DNA from: Avibacterium avium | Lineage (GTDB): Bacteria; Pseudomonadota; Gammaproteobacteria; Enterobacterales; Pasteurellaceae | Reading direction: 5' to 3' | DNA length: 64,000 nucleotides | Assembly: GCF_900454535.1 (NCBI RefSeq) | Contig: NZ_UGSP01000001.1 | Span: forward strand, 1,237,501-1,301,500 | Shown here: piece after piece, positions 1 to 10,026 of the stretch | Layout: every line of letters starts with the position of its first letter | Position numbering within the stretch: the stretch's first letter is position 1 | Position numbers and translations under genes: made by a program | Notes under the pieces: model-generated | Told to the model about the DNA's origin: nothing | Seen by the model: the letters and a program-made list of their open reading frames with translations, nothing else | Databases searched by the model: none

Positions 1-1517
1 GCCAATTTTTCATATTGGTTTGTGCCTTTTTGTTTTTGGCGAACTTTTAGCACCAATTTATTGGTTTCCACGCCTGTTACGGCAAGGGTGGCGGTTACCG
101 CATCAAGCAAACGCTGACGGGCTTTGTTTTCATCAATATTTTTCGGTGCAGCATATTCTTGCACTACAATATGATCTAAATAGCGATCCACCGCCACGTT
201 ATATTCAGGCAAATCTGCATCATATAAGCGGTACGCATTAATGCCTTGCTGTTTCGCCCATTTTTCGATTTTCTTACTATTTTTTTGCAAGCGATTAGCA
301 AAATCCTGTGCTACTTGTGGGCTTTCTGCGGAAAAGTGCGGTTCATTTTGCACCGCACTTTCCATTTGTTGCAAAGGCTTTTCTGCAATCTGATAGTTTT
401 TCTGTACGCAATCTAGCGGCCCATTTTTCGCTTTAAATTGGCGATGAGAGCGTAAGCGCAAACAATCCAGCAAGGCAGGTTCAGCACTAAAAATAGATGT
501 ATTCCAACCACCGAATTGCTGTTTTAAGCGTTGCCCAAATACGGAATACAGGGCAATGAGCGCTGGGGTTGTACCTAAGCGTTCACCATAAGGCGGATTA
601 CAAATTAGCGTGCCTTTTTCTTCCGTTGGATTTTTCAACGCTGCCACATCGCCTTGTTTCCATTGGATTAAATGGGCAACGCCTGCATTTTGTGCATTGC
701 GTTTGGCTTTTTGTAACACGCGGTGATCTAAATCAAACCCATAAAAATGGGCTTGAAGTTGTGCTGAACCTTGTTTTGCGAGGGAGATAGCTTCCTCTTT
801 CACTTTTTGCCAAGCCTGCGGATTATGCCCTTTCCAGAAATCAAATCCCCAATGTAAGCGGTGTAGCTGTGGTGCGATTCTCGCTTCCATTTGTGCCGCT
901 TCAATCAACAATGTGCCTGAACCACACATAGGATCAACTAACGGCGTGCCTTGTTGCCAGCCTGAACGCAATACAATCGCCGCCGCTAAAGTTTCACGCA
1001 AAGGGGCAGCACCTGTGTCTTCACGATAACCACGCAAATGCAAGGCTTCGCCGCTCAAATCTAAAGAAAGAATGAAATCTTCACGGTTTAAATAGGCGTG
1101 AATGCGAATATCGGGATTGTCTTTATCCACGCTCGGGCGGGCTTTGCCTTGCCGTTCAAAATAATCCACGATGCCATCTTTCACACGCATTGCGCCAAAT
1201 TGGGTATGACGAATTTCACGGTTTGTGCCGTTAAAATCCACCAAAAATTGGCAGCGTTCGTCAAAAATATCCAGCCAATTTTGCCCGATGACGGTAGAGT
1301 AAAGATCCAAATCGCTATAAATTTTGCTTTGCACTAATGGCAATAAAATTCGTGAACTGAGCCTTGACCACAACAGCGTGCGGTAAAGGGTTTCTTCATC
1401 GGCTAAATAATGTACGCCCCCTTGCGCAATTTGACATTCTTGTGCGCCAAGTTCGCTGAGTTCGGTTTTTAATAATTCTTCAAAGCCACGGGCGGTGGTG
1501 GCAAATAATTTTTTCAT
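1..1517 (-). CDS. rlmL: 23S rRNA (guanine) methyltransferase RlmL/RlmKL, C-terminal part cut by window edge
   Basis: This is the bifunctional enzyme that methylates G2445 (and in fused forms G2069) of 23S rRNA. About 505 codons are visible; the family is around 700 residues long, so the C-terminal RlmK half lies outside the window. The reading frame is open from the chosen ATG to base 1. The N-terminus [20 protein letters not shown] is the family signature, followed by a THUMP region (roughly residues 45-155) and the methyltransferase motif NPPYGERLG near residue 305. An in-frame ATG two codons upstream (1523) is possible, but the chosen start matches the known N-terminus. It stands apart from znuA, whose terminator lies between them. 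Confidence 0.95.
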   Translation of the reverse strand, partial: MKKLFATTARGFEELLKTELSELGAQECQIAQGGVHYLADEETLYRTLLWSRLSSRILLPLVQSKIYSDLDLYSTVIGQNWLDIFDERCQFLVDFNGTNREIRHTQFGAMRVKDGIVDYFERQGKARPSVDKDNPDIRIHAYLNREDFILSLDLSGEALHLRGYREDTGAAPLRETLAAAIVLRSGWQQGTPLVDPMCGSGTLLIEAAQMEARIAPQLHRLHWGFDFWKGHNPQAWQKVKEEAISLAKQGSAQLQAHFYGFDLDHRVLQKAKRNAQNAGVAHLIQWKQGDVAALKNPTEEKGTLICNPPYGERLGTTPALIALYSVFGQRLKQQFGGWNTSIFSAEPALLDCLRLRSHRQFKAKNGPLDCVQKNYQIAEKPLQQMESAVQNEPHFSAESPQVAQDFANRLQKNSKKIEKWAKQQGINAYRLYDADLPEYNVAVDRYLDHIVVQEYAAPKNIDENKARQRLLDAVTATLAVTGVETNKLVLKVRQKQKGTNQYEKL

Positions 1518-1609
1518 TGGCATCTCTTGTGCTTCATCAAAAAGAATGGCGGGATTATAACAGAGCCGTAAAGTGCGGTCGATTTTAATTCGATTTTTAG
1601 GCAAAAGAA

Positions 1610-1634
1610 AGAGCGAACAGTTAATGTTCGCTCT
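1610..1634 (-). terminator. Intrinsic terminator after znuA
   Basis: A perfect 10-bp stem (AGAGCGAACA/TGTTCGCTCT) with a 5-base loop. On the minus strand it is followed by a T-rich run (TTTCTTTTG). It lies 16 bases past the znuA stop codon. Confidence 0.85.
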
Positions 1635-1649
1635 AAACACAAAACACTA

Positions 1650-2687
1650 TTATTTCAAGCAGTTATAATAACTGTCCGAGGTATATTGTAGAAAGTTGGC
1701 GTAAGAATCTTTACCTAAGGCAACGGCATCGCCCATTGGGTCTAAACGCCCTACTTTTACGCCAGTGGATTTATGCAAGGTTTCGATCACTTTTGGGGTG
1801 AATTGTGGCTCGGCAAATAAGCAACCGACTTTATGCTCTTCAATTTCTTCTTTGATATGTGCCAATTTTTTCGCACCTGGGGCAACCAATGGATTAATGG
1901 TAAACGCACCCACTTGGTTTAATCCATAAGCCTCGTTGAAATAGGTATAGGCATCGTGGAATACATAGAAGCCTTTTTTCTGCACTGGAGCGAGCTGTTG
2001 CTTGATTTTCTCATTTTGTGCGTTCAAAGTGCGGTTAAATTCGGCTAAGTTTTTTTCAATCAGCGCTTTTTTAGCAGGGAATTGCTGAGTGAGCTTATCT
2101 GCCACCGCTTCAGCCACCACTTGGCTAATGCGTGGTGAATACCAAACGTGCCAGTTGGTTTCTAATTCATCGTGGTCGTGAGCGTCATCTGTTCCGTGAT
2201 TGTGCTGATGCTCGTGAGCCTCTGATTTTCCGTGATCGTGATGATGCTCGTGATCGTGGTCGTGATCTTCACCATCGTGGTGGTGATGGTCGTGATCGTG
2301 GTGGTGATGTTCGCCTTTGGCTAGCATATCAGGTGTGATGCCTGCCAATTTCGCGATCGTAACCACTTTGCTCGCGTCCACATTTTTTTTCAACGAACCT
2401 GCCAAAAATTGATCCACATCTTCGCCGATCCATAGCACTAAATCAGCCGCTTTTAATTTCTGCACATCAGACGGTTTTAAATGGTAATCGTGCGGTGAAG
2501 CGCCTGCTGGCACGAAAACTTGCGTATCGGTTACGCCCTCAGCAATGGAAGATGCGATAAAACCTAAAGGCTTAATTGAAGTTACCACGCTTGCATTGGC
2601 ACTTGTCGCAAAAAAAGTCGCAAGGGCAACGGCGCTGAGTTGAGTTGTAAAAAGTTGAGTTGGAAAACTTGAGATGAATTTACGCAT
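1650..2687 (-). CDS. znuA: Zinc ABC transporter substrate-binding protein ZnuA
   Basis: Periplasmic zinc-binding component of the ZnuABC uptake system; it delivers Zn2+ to the inner-membrane permease ZnuB. Length is 345 residues. A Sec signal peptide spans about residues 1-32. Metal ligands expected for the cluster A-I family are visible: His in SPHDYHL (about 66), His in NWHVWY (about 180) and His in FHDAYTYF (about 244). Residues 127-172 form a long His/Asp/Glu-rich loop, typical of zinc-specific members and longer than in many homologues. The permease and ATPase genes are not adjacent, as is usual in Haemophilus. The start is preceded by GAGG. A hairpin terminator ends only 25 bases upstream of the start. 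Confidence 0.96.
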   Translation of the reverse strand: MRKFISSFPTQLFTTQLSAVALATFFATSANASVVTSIKPLGFIASSIAEGVTDTQVFVPAGASPHDYHLKPSDVQKLKAADLVLWIGEDVDQFLAGSLKKNVDASKVVTIAKLAGITPDMLAKGEHHHHDHDHHHHDGEDHDHDHEHHHDHGKSEAHEHQHNHGTDDAHDHDELETNWHVWYSPRISQVVAEAVADKLTQQFPAKKALIEKNLAEFNRTLNAQNEKIKQQLAPVQKKGFYVFHDAYTYFNEAYGLNQVGAFTINPLVAPGAKKLAHIKEEIEEHKVGCLFAEPQFTPKVIETLHKSTGVKVGRLDPMGDAVALGKDSYANFLQYTSDSYYNCLK

Positions 2688-2711
2688 TTTTTACCTCGTG
2701 AAATAACTGTC

Positions 2712-2751
2712 AAAAAAGGGGATAAAAACTGTGCTTAGCTTATCCCCTTTT
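2712..2751 (-). terminator. Intrinsic terminator after tcdA, immediately upstream of znuA
   Basis: An 11-bp stem (AAAAGGGGATA/TATCCCCTTTT) with a 16-base loop. On the minus strand it runs into TTTTTTG. It lies between the tcdA stop (2790) and the znuA start (2687), so it either ends the mltA-tcdA transcript or sits in the znuA leader. Confidence 0.75.
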
Positions 2752-2789
2752 AGACAAAATTGCCATCTTTTTTTTTATTAAAAAATAAG

Positions 2790-3563
2790 TTATTTGATCG
2801 TTGTCAGCAGTTTGTCGATTACTCGAGAAACGGCAAAAAAGCCAAAAGTAGCGGTAATCATCGTTGCCGCGCCAAAGCCATTAGCGCAGTTCATTGTGGC
2901 GGAAACTGCACAATTTCCTTCTTGCTGTGGGAAAATTAATGGCTGGGTTGAGAAAACACAATCCACGCCAAACTTGCGTTTAGGATTTTGGCTAAAATGA
3001 TAATCTCTGCGTAAAATTGACCGCACTTTGGCAGCCAAGGGATCTTGAATAGTGCGACTTAAATCCGCAATTTGGATTTGGCTCGGATCAGTCTGACCAC
3101 CTGCACCGCCCACGGTGATCACCTTGATTTTATTGCGTTTGCAATAGGCGATCAGTGCGGCTTTGGTTTTGACACTATCAATGGCATCAATCACATAATC
3201 ATAGCCACGGCTAAGATAATCCGCCAAATTTTCCTGTGAGAGAAAATCATCAATAATATTCACCTTACAATAAGGATTGATCAACGCAACACGTTCTGCC
3301 ATCACTTCCGTTTTCAGCTTGCCCACATTACCTGAAATGGCGTGAATTTGGCGATTAATATTGGTAACGCAAATGTCGTCCATATCAATCATTGTGATCT
3401 CACCAATGCCAGAACGGGCAAGGGCTTCCACCGCCCAAGATCCCACGCCCCCAATGCCAATCACGCAGATATGTGCTTGGTGTAGCCTTGCTAATCCTTC
3501 TGCAGAATATAGACGCGCAATGCCTCCAAAGCGCTGTTCATAATTATCAATACGCGCTGTCAT
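2790..3563 (-). CDS. tcdA: tRNA threonylcarbamoyladenosine dehydratase TcdA (CsdL/YgdL)
   Basis: An E1-like ATP-dependent enzyme that dehydrates t6A37 of ANN-decoding tRNAs to the cyclic form ct6A. The nucleotide-binding glycine motif GIGGVGSWAVEAL lies near residue 35, followed by DMDDICVTNINRQ, which matches the ThiF/MoeB/HesA fold. The chosen start gives MTARIDNYEQRFGG, 257 residues. An ATG five codons upstream would lengthen the reading frame, but the chosen ATG overlaps the mltA stop codon as TAATG, a classic coupling arrangement. The two genes therefore form an operon. Confidence 0.93.
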   Translation of the reverse strand: MTARIDNYEQRFGGIARLYSAEGLARLHQAHICVIGIGGVGSWAVEALARSGIGEITMIDMDDICVTNINRQIHAISGNVGKLKTEVMAERVALINPYCKVNIIDDFLSQENLADYLSRGYDYVIDAIDSVKTKAALIAYCKRNKIKVITVGGAGGQTDPSQIQIADLSRTIQDPLAAKVRSILRRDYHFSQNPKRKFGVDCVFSTQPLIFPQQEGNCAVSATMNCANGFGAATMITATFGFFAVSRVIDKLLTTIK

Positions 3564-4681
3564 TATTTTAACAACCAAACTCGTCCATAATGTTTTGATA
3601 AGCCAGCAATATGCCCCGCTTCATCACCGATCCCACGATATAAATCAAAGTGATGGCCTTTTACCGCACCGCCCACATCTAAGGCAATCATCAAATGCAA
3701 TTTGTGTTCGCCAGTCCAGTTACCTTTGCGGTCAATTTGTGGCACTTCCACTAACACCACCGAGCCAGAAGGAATAAGCGAGCGATCGGAAGCAATCGAT
3801 GCCATTGGCACGAGCGGCACGCCTGCCGAGCCTTTCACTTTGCCCGTTGGATCGTTTTTAAAATACACATAAGATGGATTGCGTTCTAACAAGGCTTGCA
3901 AGCGCGATGGGTTCGCCTTTGCCCAATCTTTAATGGCTTGGATAGACATTTTTTCTTTGGCAATTTCACCATCTTCCACCAATAAACGCCCAACCGCCAC
4001 ATAATCTAAGCCGTTTTGCCCTGCGTAGGCGAAATAGTTCAAGTCGCCGTTACCAAAATCCACATAGCCACTGCCTTGCACACCAAGTAGGAAATTGTCG
4101 ATCATTGAATCGCTGTAAGCTAATTCCAAGCCTTTACCACGCAATGCACCGGCATAAATTTGCGCACGGCTCACGCGTTTTTGCGATGGGCTTGGCATTG
4201 CGTAAATCGGCTGATTATATTTGCCTTGTGGCGTACGGCGTGCGTGGATAACAGGGGAATAATAGCCCGTCATCAACACGTTTTGATAGCCATCTTGCCC
4301 TTTCATAATCATTGGCTGAATCCCGAAACTGGATAATTCATTGACGTTTGCGCCCGATAAAACCCAGTTAGTGATTTTGCCGTAGCTCACCGCAAATTTA
4401 TTGGTTAAGCGTGAAGAATATTGACGCACATTAGAAAGCTGGGTCAAAAAATCTCCTTGATTTATTACCGCACTTCGATTTTCTACGCGGGAAACTGGCA
4501 TTAAGAATTGTTGCTGATAGGTGCGCCCATCATATTTTGCGCCGAAAATTTTGGTATCAGTAGTGGTATTTTTAACGCTCACTTTTTTGGTTGTTTTATG
4601 GGTTGAACTAGAGCAAGCAGAAAGCACCGCGATAGCTAAAAGTGCGGTGCAATTTTTGAAAAATTTTGCAGACATCGGCAT
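3563..4681 (-). CDS. mltA: Membrane-bound lytic murein transglycosylase A (MltA), lipoprotein
   Basis: An outer-membrane lipoprotein that cleaves the MurNAc-GlcNAc bond in peptidoglycan to give 1,6-anhydro-muropeptides. A signal peptide with lipobox LSAC places the lipidated cysteine at residue 23. The 3D-domain end contains the catalytic-aspartate region ALDVGGAVKGHHFDLYRG, close to the C-terminus. I chose the start at 4681 (MPMSAKFF) because AAGGA lies eight bases upstream; an ATG at 4714 would add 11 residues before the signal peptide. The gene overlaps tcdA by one base (TAATG). Length is 372 residues, normal for the family. Confidence 0.95.
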   Translation of the reverse strand: MPMSAKFFKNCTALLAIAVLSACSSSTHKTTKKVSVKNTTTDTKIFGAKYDGRTYQQQFLMPVSRVENRSAVINQGDFLTQLSNVRQYSSRLTNKFAVSYGKITNWVLSGANVNELSSFGIQPMIMKGQDGYQNVLMTGYYSPVIHARRTPQGKYNQPIYAMPSPSQKRVSRAQIYAGALRGKGLELAYSDSMIDNFLLGVQGSGYVDFGNGDLNYFAYAGQNGLDYVAVGRLLVEDGEIAKEKMSIQAIKDWAKANPSRLQALLERNPSYVYFKNDPTGKVKGSAGVPLVPMASIASDRSLIPSGSVVLVEVPQIDRKGNWTGEHKLHLMIALDVGGAVKGHHFDLYRGIGDEAGHIAGLSKHYGRVWLLK

Positions 4682-4876
4682 TTGAAGTTCCTTAATAAAA
4701 TCATTTGCAATCAAACGGCGTAAAATAACAAAAAACCGCCCAAAGTGATAGCAGTTTTTGCGTTCTTTTATTTTTTAGATCAAGAAAAGTGCGGTGGAAA
4801 TTTTGTGCATTTTGCCTTGAAACTCAGCAAATTGCCGATTTTTCTATCAGTTAAATCATTTTTTTAGGGTTAAGGC

Positions 4877-4904
4877 TTGCATTAAAAATAAAACGGCGTA
4901 TAGT
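4877..4904 (+). promoter_or_regulatory. Sigma-70-type promoter of the initiator tRNA gene
   Basis: TTGCAT and TATAGT are separated by 16 bases. A GC-rich discriminator (ACGCCT) follows, typical of stringently controlled stable-RNA promoters. The -10 element ends 13 bases before the tRNA. Confidence 0.7.
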
Positions 4905-4917
4905 ACGCCTCCACAGA

Positions 4918-4994
<77 letters not shown>

Positions 4995-5002
4995 GATTTC
5001 TA

Positions 5003-5030
5003 ACCGCCGATTTTATCGGCGGTTTTTTAT
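5003..5030 (+). terminator. Intrinsic terminator after tRNA-fMet
   Basis: Perfect 8-bp stem ACCGCCGA/TCGGCGGT with loop TTTTA, followed by six T residues. It begins nine bases after the tRNA. It may also act on the minus strand for the convergent binding-protein gene. Confidence 0.9.
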
Positions 5031-5037
5031 TGTCTGC

Positions 5038-6099
5038 TTAATTTGTCGCATTGAGCTTAATTTCTTCAATCCAACGTTTAATCAAGCGCTTGCCCTCTTC
5101 ATCTGAACCAAAGCGTTCAAAATCAAAGTCAATGAGTTTTAAGGTTTTTGGATCAGTGGAGTTTGGTGAGGCTTTGGCGTGAATATTGGTTGGAATTTGA
5201 TACATTTTTTCTTCACGCCACGCAATTTCTTGTGCTTCAGGCGTTAATGCCCAATCCATAAATAATTTTGCATTTTGTAAATTTCTTGCCCCTTTCAAAA
5301 TGCTGATGCCGCCAAGGGAATAGCTGTCGCCTTCGCAAGGTAAAATGGCTTCCACAGGCGCACCGTTTTCTTTCTCGGTTTGATAACCATTAATAAAACC
5401 AATGGTTACCGCCGCATCTCCACGAGAGAGATTGGATTTCTCTGTACCACTTTTAGCATATTGAGAAATATTTTTATCTAAGGCTTTTAGATAGCGAAAG
5501 GCTTCTTCTTCGCCGAATAACTGTACTAGCGTTGCGATAAAAGTATAGCCCGTGCCAGTATTGCGCGGATCAGGCATTTGAATTTGATCTTTAAATTTAG
5601 GATCGGTTAAATCTTTCCAGCATTTTGGATAGTCTTTAATGCCTAATTGTTTGAATTTCTCGGTGTTTACGCCAATGCCTAACACAATAATGTAGCCAAT
5701 GGAGGTCACATCGCCGTGTTTGTCGAGCAAGGCTTTAAATTGTGGCATAGTTTCCGCTTGCAATGGCGAACGATAAGGCTCGAGTAAGCCTAATTGTGCG
5801 GCTTGAAAGTGCGGTTCAATTGTGCCGCCGTACCAAATATCCGCTTGAGGCAAGGCTTGCTCCGCTTTGATTTTAGCAAGGGTTGCGCCCGTGCTGTTAC
5901 GCACAAATTTGGTGTCCACGTTATATTTCTTGGCAAAAACTTTCGCCATTTTTTCGCAGACGGAATGTTGCACGCTGCAATAAACTGTTAATCGCCCTTC
6001 AGCTTGCGCATTGAGACTGAATAAAAACAGGCTGCCTGCAGCACAAATAGGCAGAAGTGATTTGGTTAAAAATGATGAGAAAAACGTCTTAAATTGCAT
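5038..6099 (-). CDS. AfuA/FbpA-like ABC transporter periplasmic binding protein under TPP riboswitch control
   Basis: A periplasmic solute-binding protein of the family annotated as Fe3+ or hexose-phosphate binding (AfuA, FbpA); 353 residues with a Sec signal peptide ending at AQA (about residue 34). The mature part begins RLTVYCSVQHS and contains SGTEKSNLSRGDAAVTIGF, typical of this type II fold. A TPP riboswitch lies upstream, so I infer a thiamine-related ligand rather than iron. No permease or ATPase gene is adjacent: downstream comes a tRNA on the other strand, then mltA. It must therefore work with a transporter encoded elsewhere. AAGGA lies seven bases before the ATG at 6099; the ATG at 6105 is too close to it. 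Confidence 0.85.
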   Translation of the reverse strand: MQFKTFFSSFLTKSLLPICAAGSLFLFSLNAQAEGRLTVYCSVQHSVCEKMAKVFAKKYNVDTKFVRNSTGATLAKIKAEQALPQADIWYGGTIEPHFQAAQLGLLEPYRSPLQAETMPQFKALLDKHGDVTSIGYIIVLGIGVNTEKFKQLGIKDYPKCWKDLTDPKFKDQIQMPDPRNTGTGYTFIATLVQLFGEEEAFRYLKALDKNISQYAKSGTEKSNLSRGDAAVTIGFINGYQTEKENGAPVEAILPCEGDSYSLGGISILKGARNLQNAKLFMDWALTPEAQEIAWREEKMYQIPTNIHAKASPNSTDPKTLKLIDFDFERFGSDEEGKRLIKRWIEEIKLNATN

Positions 6100-6212
6100 T
6101 GTCATTTCCTTATTAACAAATGATTAAAAAGTGATATTGACGAGCAAGAAAGAAATTAGAAAGGTAAAGCAGAAAATTCCGCAAAATAAAGGCGTTTGCA
6201 AGAATATGATCT

Positions 6213-6302
6213 AATTAGTTTCCTACGTCAGCATTAACTGAATCAGGTTCACGGGTATTATCTCAGCTTGTTTGGATATTCCATCAAGCACCCCGACTAA
6301 TT
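6213..6302 (-). promoter_or_regulatory. TPP riboswitch (THI element)
   Basis: Read on the minus strand, the element contains GGGGTGC, then CTGAGATAATACCCGTGAAC, then CTGATTCAGTTAATGCTGAC followed by GTAGGAAAC. These are the conserved blocks of the thiamine pyrophosphate aptamer. The P1 helix closes perfectly as AATTAGT (6296-6302) with ACTAATT (6213-6219). It ends about 110 bases before the start of the binding-protein gene. No other gene lies downstream in that direction, so it controls only this gene. Confidence 0.93.
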
Positions 6303-6472
6303 CTCGTTTAGTATAGAAAGGGCAGGCTAGGGCTGTCAATGAGAAAAAGGTTAAATGGCATTAATTAATGATGAAAAGATTTAATAAAAATAATGAAAAA
6401 AATTACCGCACTTTGATTTTTATTTAGGAAAGAAAATAACTGCATTTTTATTTTTAATAAACAGAGAAAAAA

Positions 6473-6513
6473 GAAAAGTGCGGTGAAATTTTTTTAATTT
6501 TTCACCGCACTTT
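6473..6513 (-). terminator. Terminator of acnB made from two inverted uptake signals
   Basis: AAAAGTGCGGTGAAA and TTTCACCGCACTTTT form a near-perfect stem around a short T-rich loop just past the acnB stop. This is the usual Pasteurellaceae terminator design. The wider 6106-6527 gap holds this element and the riboswitch, and nothing else that I can see. Confidence 0.85.
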
Positions 6514-6527
6514 TGTGATAGGCGTTA

Positions 6528-9134
6528 TTAAGCTGGCGCTTGGAAGATCACTTGATCGGCTTTTTGTGTATATTGATTAAGTTGATCAAAATTCATATAG
6601 CGATAAGTGTCGTCTTTGTCTTGCTGTAAATCCGCCACATAGGCTTGGTATTCTTCTGGCGTTGGCAGTTTGCCGAGTAGTGCTGCTACGGCGGCGAGTT
6701 CTGCGGAAGCCAAATACACGTTTGCGCCTTGTCCTAAGCGGTTCGGGAAGTTACGGGTGGAAGTGGACACCACGGTGGCGTTGTTTGCCACGCGCGCTTG
6801 GTTACCCATACAAAGTGAACAGCCTGGAATTTCAATACGCGCGCCACTTTTGCCGTAAATGCTGTAATAGCCTTCTTCTGTTAATAGGCTGGCGTCCATT
6901 TTAGTTGGTGGCGCAAGCCATAGACGCGTTGGAATCACGTCTTTGAATTTGGCTAATAATTTTCCAGCGGCACGGAAATGCCCAATGTTAGTCATACAAG
7001 AGCCGATAAACACTTCGTCAATTTTATCTCCTTGCACTTCAGAAAGTAGGCGAGCGTCATCAGGATCATTTGGCGCACATAAAATCGGTTCTTTGATTTC
7101 GTTGAGATTGATTTCGATCACCGCAGCATATTCTGCATCAGGATCAGCGCTGAGCAATTCTGGGTTTTCTAACCATTTTTCCATTGCTTTGATACGACGT
7201 TCAAGGGTGCGCGCATCGCCATAGCCCTCAGCAATCATCCATTTGAGCAACACGATATTGGAATTGAGATATTCAATGATCGGTTCTTTATCTAATTTGA
7301 TGGTACAAGCCGCCGCAGAGCGTTCAGCAGAGGCATCGGAAAGCTCAAAGGCTTGTTCCACTTTCAGGTGTTCTAGCCCTTCAATTTCTAAAATTCGGCC
7401 TGAGAAAATATTTTTCTTGCCTTGTTTTTCTACGGTGAGCAAACCTTGTTGGATCGCATAATAAGGAATAGCGTGTACCAAATCACGCAAGGTGATCCCT
7501 GGTTGCATTTCCCCTTTGAAACGCACTAGCACGCTTTCAGGCATATCCAATGGCATAACACCAGTGGCAGCGGCGAATGCCACCAAACCTGACCCCGCAG
7601 GGAAAGAGATACCAATCGGGAAGCGTGTGTGTGAATCGCCGCCAGTGCCTACGGTATCTGGCAATAACATACGGTTGAGCCAAGAGTGGATCACGCCGTC
7701 CCCTGGACGCAGGGACACACCGCCACGGTTCATAATAAAATCAGGCAGGGTGTGGTGGGTAACAACGTCCACCGGTTTTGGATAGGCAGCCGTATGGCAG
7801 AAAGATTGCATCACCAAATCTGATGAGAAACCTAAACAAGCGAGATCTTTTAGCTCATCACGGGTCATTGGGCCAGTGGTATCTTGCGAGCCGACTGAAG
7901 TCATTCTTGGTTCGCAATATTGCCCAGGGCGAATGCCCTCTACACCACAAGCGCGACCGACCATTTTCTGTGCAAGGGTAAAGCCTTTGTGGTTATCTGC
8001 CACCGCTTGTGGTTTTGCGAACACATCATTATCAGGTAAGCCAAGGGATTGACGCGCTTTATGGGTTAGCCCACGTCCAATAATTAATGGAATACGTCCG
8101 CCTGCGCGCACTTCATCTAATAACACATTGGTTTTTAAGCTAAATTCAGCCAAAACTTCATCGCTATCGTGTTTGCAGATTTTGCCTTGATATGGGTAAA
8201 TATCAATGACATCGCCCATATTGAGCTTGCTGACATCTACTTCAATTGGCAATGCGCCTGCGTCTTCTAAGGTGTTGAAGAAAATAGGAGCAATTTTTCC
8301 GCCTAATACCACGCCGCCTGCACGTTTATTCGGAATGTAAGGAATATCTTCCCCCATAAACCATAGCACCGAGTTAGTGGCGGATTTGCGTGATGAACCT
8401 GTGCCGACCACATCGCCCACATAAGCAAGCGGATAGCCTTTTTCTTTTAACGCATTAATTTGTTGAATTGGCCCAATGTTGCCAGCGTCATCAGGCTGAA
8501 TGCCTTCTCGTTCATTTTTCAGCATTGCTAAGGCGTGCAAAGGAATATCAGGGCGCGACCACGCATCTTGCGCAGGGGAAAGATCGTCCGTGTTGGTTTC
8601 GCCCGACACTTTAAATACGGTAACGGTGATCTTTTCATCTAATTTTGGACGTGATAAATACCAGTCTGCATTCGCCCAAGATTCAAGAATTTGTTGTGCG
8701 TAAGGATTGCCTTGTTTGGCACGTTGTTCTACATCGTAGAAATTATCGAACATTAAAAGGGTGGAAGAAAGGGCGCTGACGGCATAAGGGGCGAGGGCTT
8801 CATTATCAAGGGCTTGCAGCAAGGGTTCAATATTATAACCGCCCTGCATTGTACCCAAAATTTGCACCGCACTTTCTGGGCTAATTAATGGCGAATGGGC
8901 CGTGCCATTGACAATTGCAGCAAGGAAGGACGCTTTGACATAAGCTGCTTCGTCCACCCCTGCTGGCACGCGGGTTTTAAAAAGCTCAAGGAGATAATCG
9001 GCTTGCTCAGCAGGGGGATTTTTTAATAATTCGATAAGCTGTGCGGTTTGTTCGGCATCTAATGGCTTTGGTACAACACCTTGTGCCGCACGTTCATCAA
9101 TATGTTTTTGGTAATTTTGTAGAAAGTTTGACAT
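6528..9134 (-). CDS. acnB: Aconitate hydratase B
   Basis: A TCA-cycle enzyme that interconverts citrate and isocitrate through cis-aconitate, using a [4Fe-4S] cluster; apo-AcnB also binds mRNA in relatives. The 868 residues compare with 865 in E. coli. The N-terminal HEAT-like domain begins [13 protein letters not shown]. The cluster ligands are visible as GSCMTN (near residue 705) and [10 protein letters not shown] (near residue 770). The start at 9134 (MSNFLQ) has AGAGGAAA upstream; an ATG 18 codons earlier would extend beyond the family N-terminus. It is transcribed alone and ends at the uptake-signal terminator. Confidence 0.96.
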   Translation of the reverse strand: MSNFLQNYQKHIDERAAQGVVPKPLDAEQTAQLIELLKNPPAEQADYLLELFKTRVPAGVDEAAYVKASFLAAIVNGTAHSPLISPESAVQILGTMQGGYNIEPLLQALDNEALAPYAVSALSSTLLMFDNFYDVEQRAKQGNPYAQQILESWANADWYLSRPKLDEKITVTVFKVSGETNTDDLSPAQDAWSRPDIPLHALAMLKNEREGIQPDDAGNIGPIQQINALKEKGYPLAYVGDVVGTGSSRKSATNSVLWFMGEDIPYIPNKRAGGVVLGGKIAPIFFNTLEDAGALPIEVDVSKLNMGDVIDIYPYQGKICKHDSDEVLAEFSLKTNVLLDEVRAGGRIPLIIGRGLTHKARQSLGLPDNDVFAKPQAVADNHKGFTLAQKMVGRACGVEGIRPGQYCEPRMTSVGSQDTTGPMTRDELKDLACLGFSSDLVMQSFCHTAAYPKPVDVVTHHTLPDFIMNRGGVSLRPGDGVIHSWLNRMLLPDTVGTGGDSHTRFPIGISFPAGSGLVAFAAATGVMPLDMPESVLVRFKGEMQPGITLRDLVHAIPYYAIQQGLLTVEKQGKKNIFSGRILEIEGLEHLKVEQAFELSDASAERSAAACTIKLDKEPIIEYLNSNIVLLKWMIAEGYGDARTLERRIKAMEKWLENPELLSADPDAEYAAVIEINLNEIKEPILCAPNDPDDARLLSEVQGDKIDEVFIGSCMTNIGHFRAAGKLLAKFKDVIPTRLWLAPPTKMDASLLTEEGYYSIYGKSGARIEIPGCSLCMGNQARVANNATVVSTSTRNFPNRLGQGANVYLASAELAAVAALLGKLPTPEEYQAYVADLQQDKDDTYRYMNFDQLNQYTQKADQVIFQAPA

Positions 9135-9248
9135 TGTGTTTCCTCTTATTGCTTTTATCGTTAGGGGTAGCACTTTTCTTGTTTTCACTTTCTTGCGTTA
9201 AACAAGAAAAGTGCGGTGTTTTTTGAGAGAATTTTTGCGATTTTTTGC

Positions 9249-9545
9249 TTAGAAAACTTTCTTAAATGGCTTAATAATCACCTCGCCATAAACGCCAGCT
9301 TCCACATAAGGATCTTGGCTTGCCCATTGTTGTGCCGCTTCAAGGCTGTCAAATTGGGCGATTACTGTTGAGCCAGTAAATCCAGCTTCACCAGGATTTT
9401 CGTCATCAATGGCAGGATTTGGGCCTGCGGTTAAAAGGCGGTTTTCTGCTTGTAATTGTTTTAAACGTGCAAGATGTTGTTCACGCACCGCAAGGCGTTG
9501 AGCGAGGGTATTGGGTTTGTCTTGAGCAAAAATAACGTAATACAT
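9249..9545 (-). CDS. yciI: YciI family protein
   Basis: A 98-residue protein of the YciI/YCII fold (dimeric alpha-beta barrel, ferredoxin-like), exactly the length of E. coli YciI. Motifs are [12 protein letters not shown] at the start, [12 protein letters not shown] in the middle and the C-terminus KPFKKVF. The family is proposed to have hydrolase or dehydrochlorinase-like chemistry through a conserved His-Asp pair, but its cellular role is unknown. The start has AAAGGAG just upstream; a longer frame from 9572 would include that ribosome-binding site. It is the last gene of the yciC-yciB-yciA-yciI operon. Confidence 0.93.
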   Translation of the reverse strand: MYYVIFAQDKPNTLAQRLAVREQHLARLKQLQAENRLLTAGPNPAIDDENPGEAGFTGSTVIAQFDSLEAAQQWASQDPYVEAGVYGEVIIKPFKKVF

Positions 9546-9558
9546 AGTTTCTCCTTTC

Positions 9559-10017
9559 TTAGGCTTCATCAATTAACGCAAGGGCTTTTTCTAGCTCAGG
9601 GTTATTTTCTCTTGGAACTGCACGCGGTCGGCCGTTGCTATCTACCGCAACAAAGCTGAATACGGCTTCGGTTACGCAATAGCGTTCACCAATGGGTTCG
9701 CTGGATACTTTTTTCGCCCACACTTCAATTTTAATTTGTAATGAAGTGCGTCCTACTTTCACGCAGCGGCCGTAGCAACATACTACATCGCCCACAGAAA
9801 TCGGGCGGATAAAAGTCATACTATCCACCGCCACGGTAACCACACGGCCGTGCGCAATTTCTTTGGCTAAAATTGCACCGCCCATATCCATTTGCGACAT
9901 AATCCAACCACCGAAAATATCGCCGTTGGCATTGGTATCAGAAGGCATCGCAAGGGTGCGCAATAACAATGTGCCTTGTGATTGGCGACCCGTTTTGGTT
10001 TCAATAAATGCAGACAT
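9559..10017 (-). CDS. yciA: Acyl-CoA thioesterase YciA
   Basis: A hotdog-fold thioesterase that hydrolyses a broad range of acyl-CoA esters in the cytoplasm. Length is 152 residues, normal for YciA. The motif [18 protein letters not shown] (residues 32-49) carries the catalytic Asp of the family, followed by [20 protein letters not shown]. It lies 13 bases upstream of yciI and 9 bases downstream of yciB, in one operon. Confidence 0.95.
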   Translation of the reverse strand: MSAFIETKTGRQSQGTLLLRTLAMPSDTNANGDIFGGWIMSQMDMGGAILAKEIAHGRVVTVAVDSMTFIRPISVGDVVCCYGRCVKVGRTSLQIKIEVWAKKVSSEPIGERYCVTEAVFSFVAVDSNGRPRAVPRENNPELEKALALIDEA

Positions 10018-10026
10018 AATGTTTTC

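Noticed and set aside
2132..2338. Arg/Asp-rich frame opposite znuA
   Set aside because: It is the antisense reading of the His-rich loop codons and not a gene.
5038..6099. Naming the binding protein as an iron-binding AfuA/FbpA
   Set aside because: Fold similarity alone does not give the ligand, and the TPP riboswitch argues against iron.
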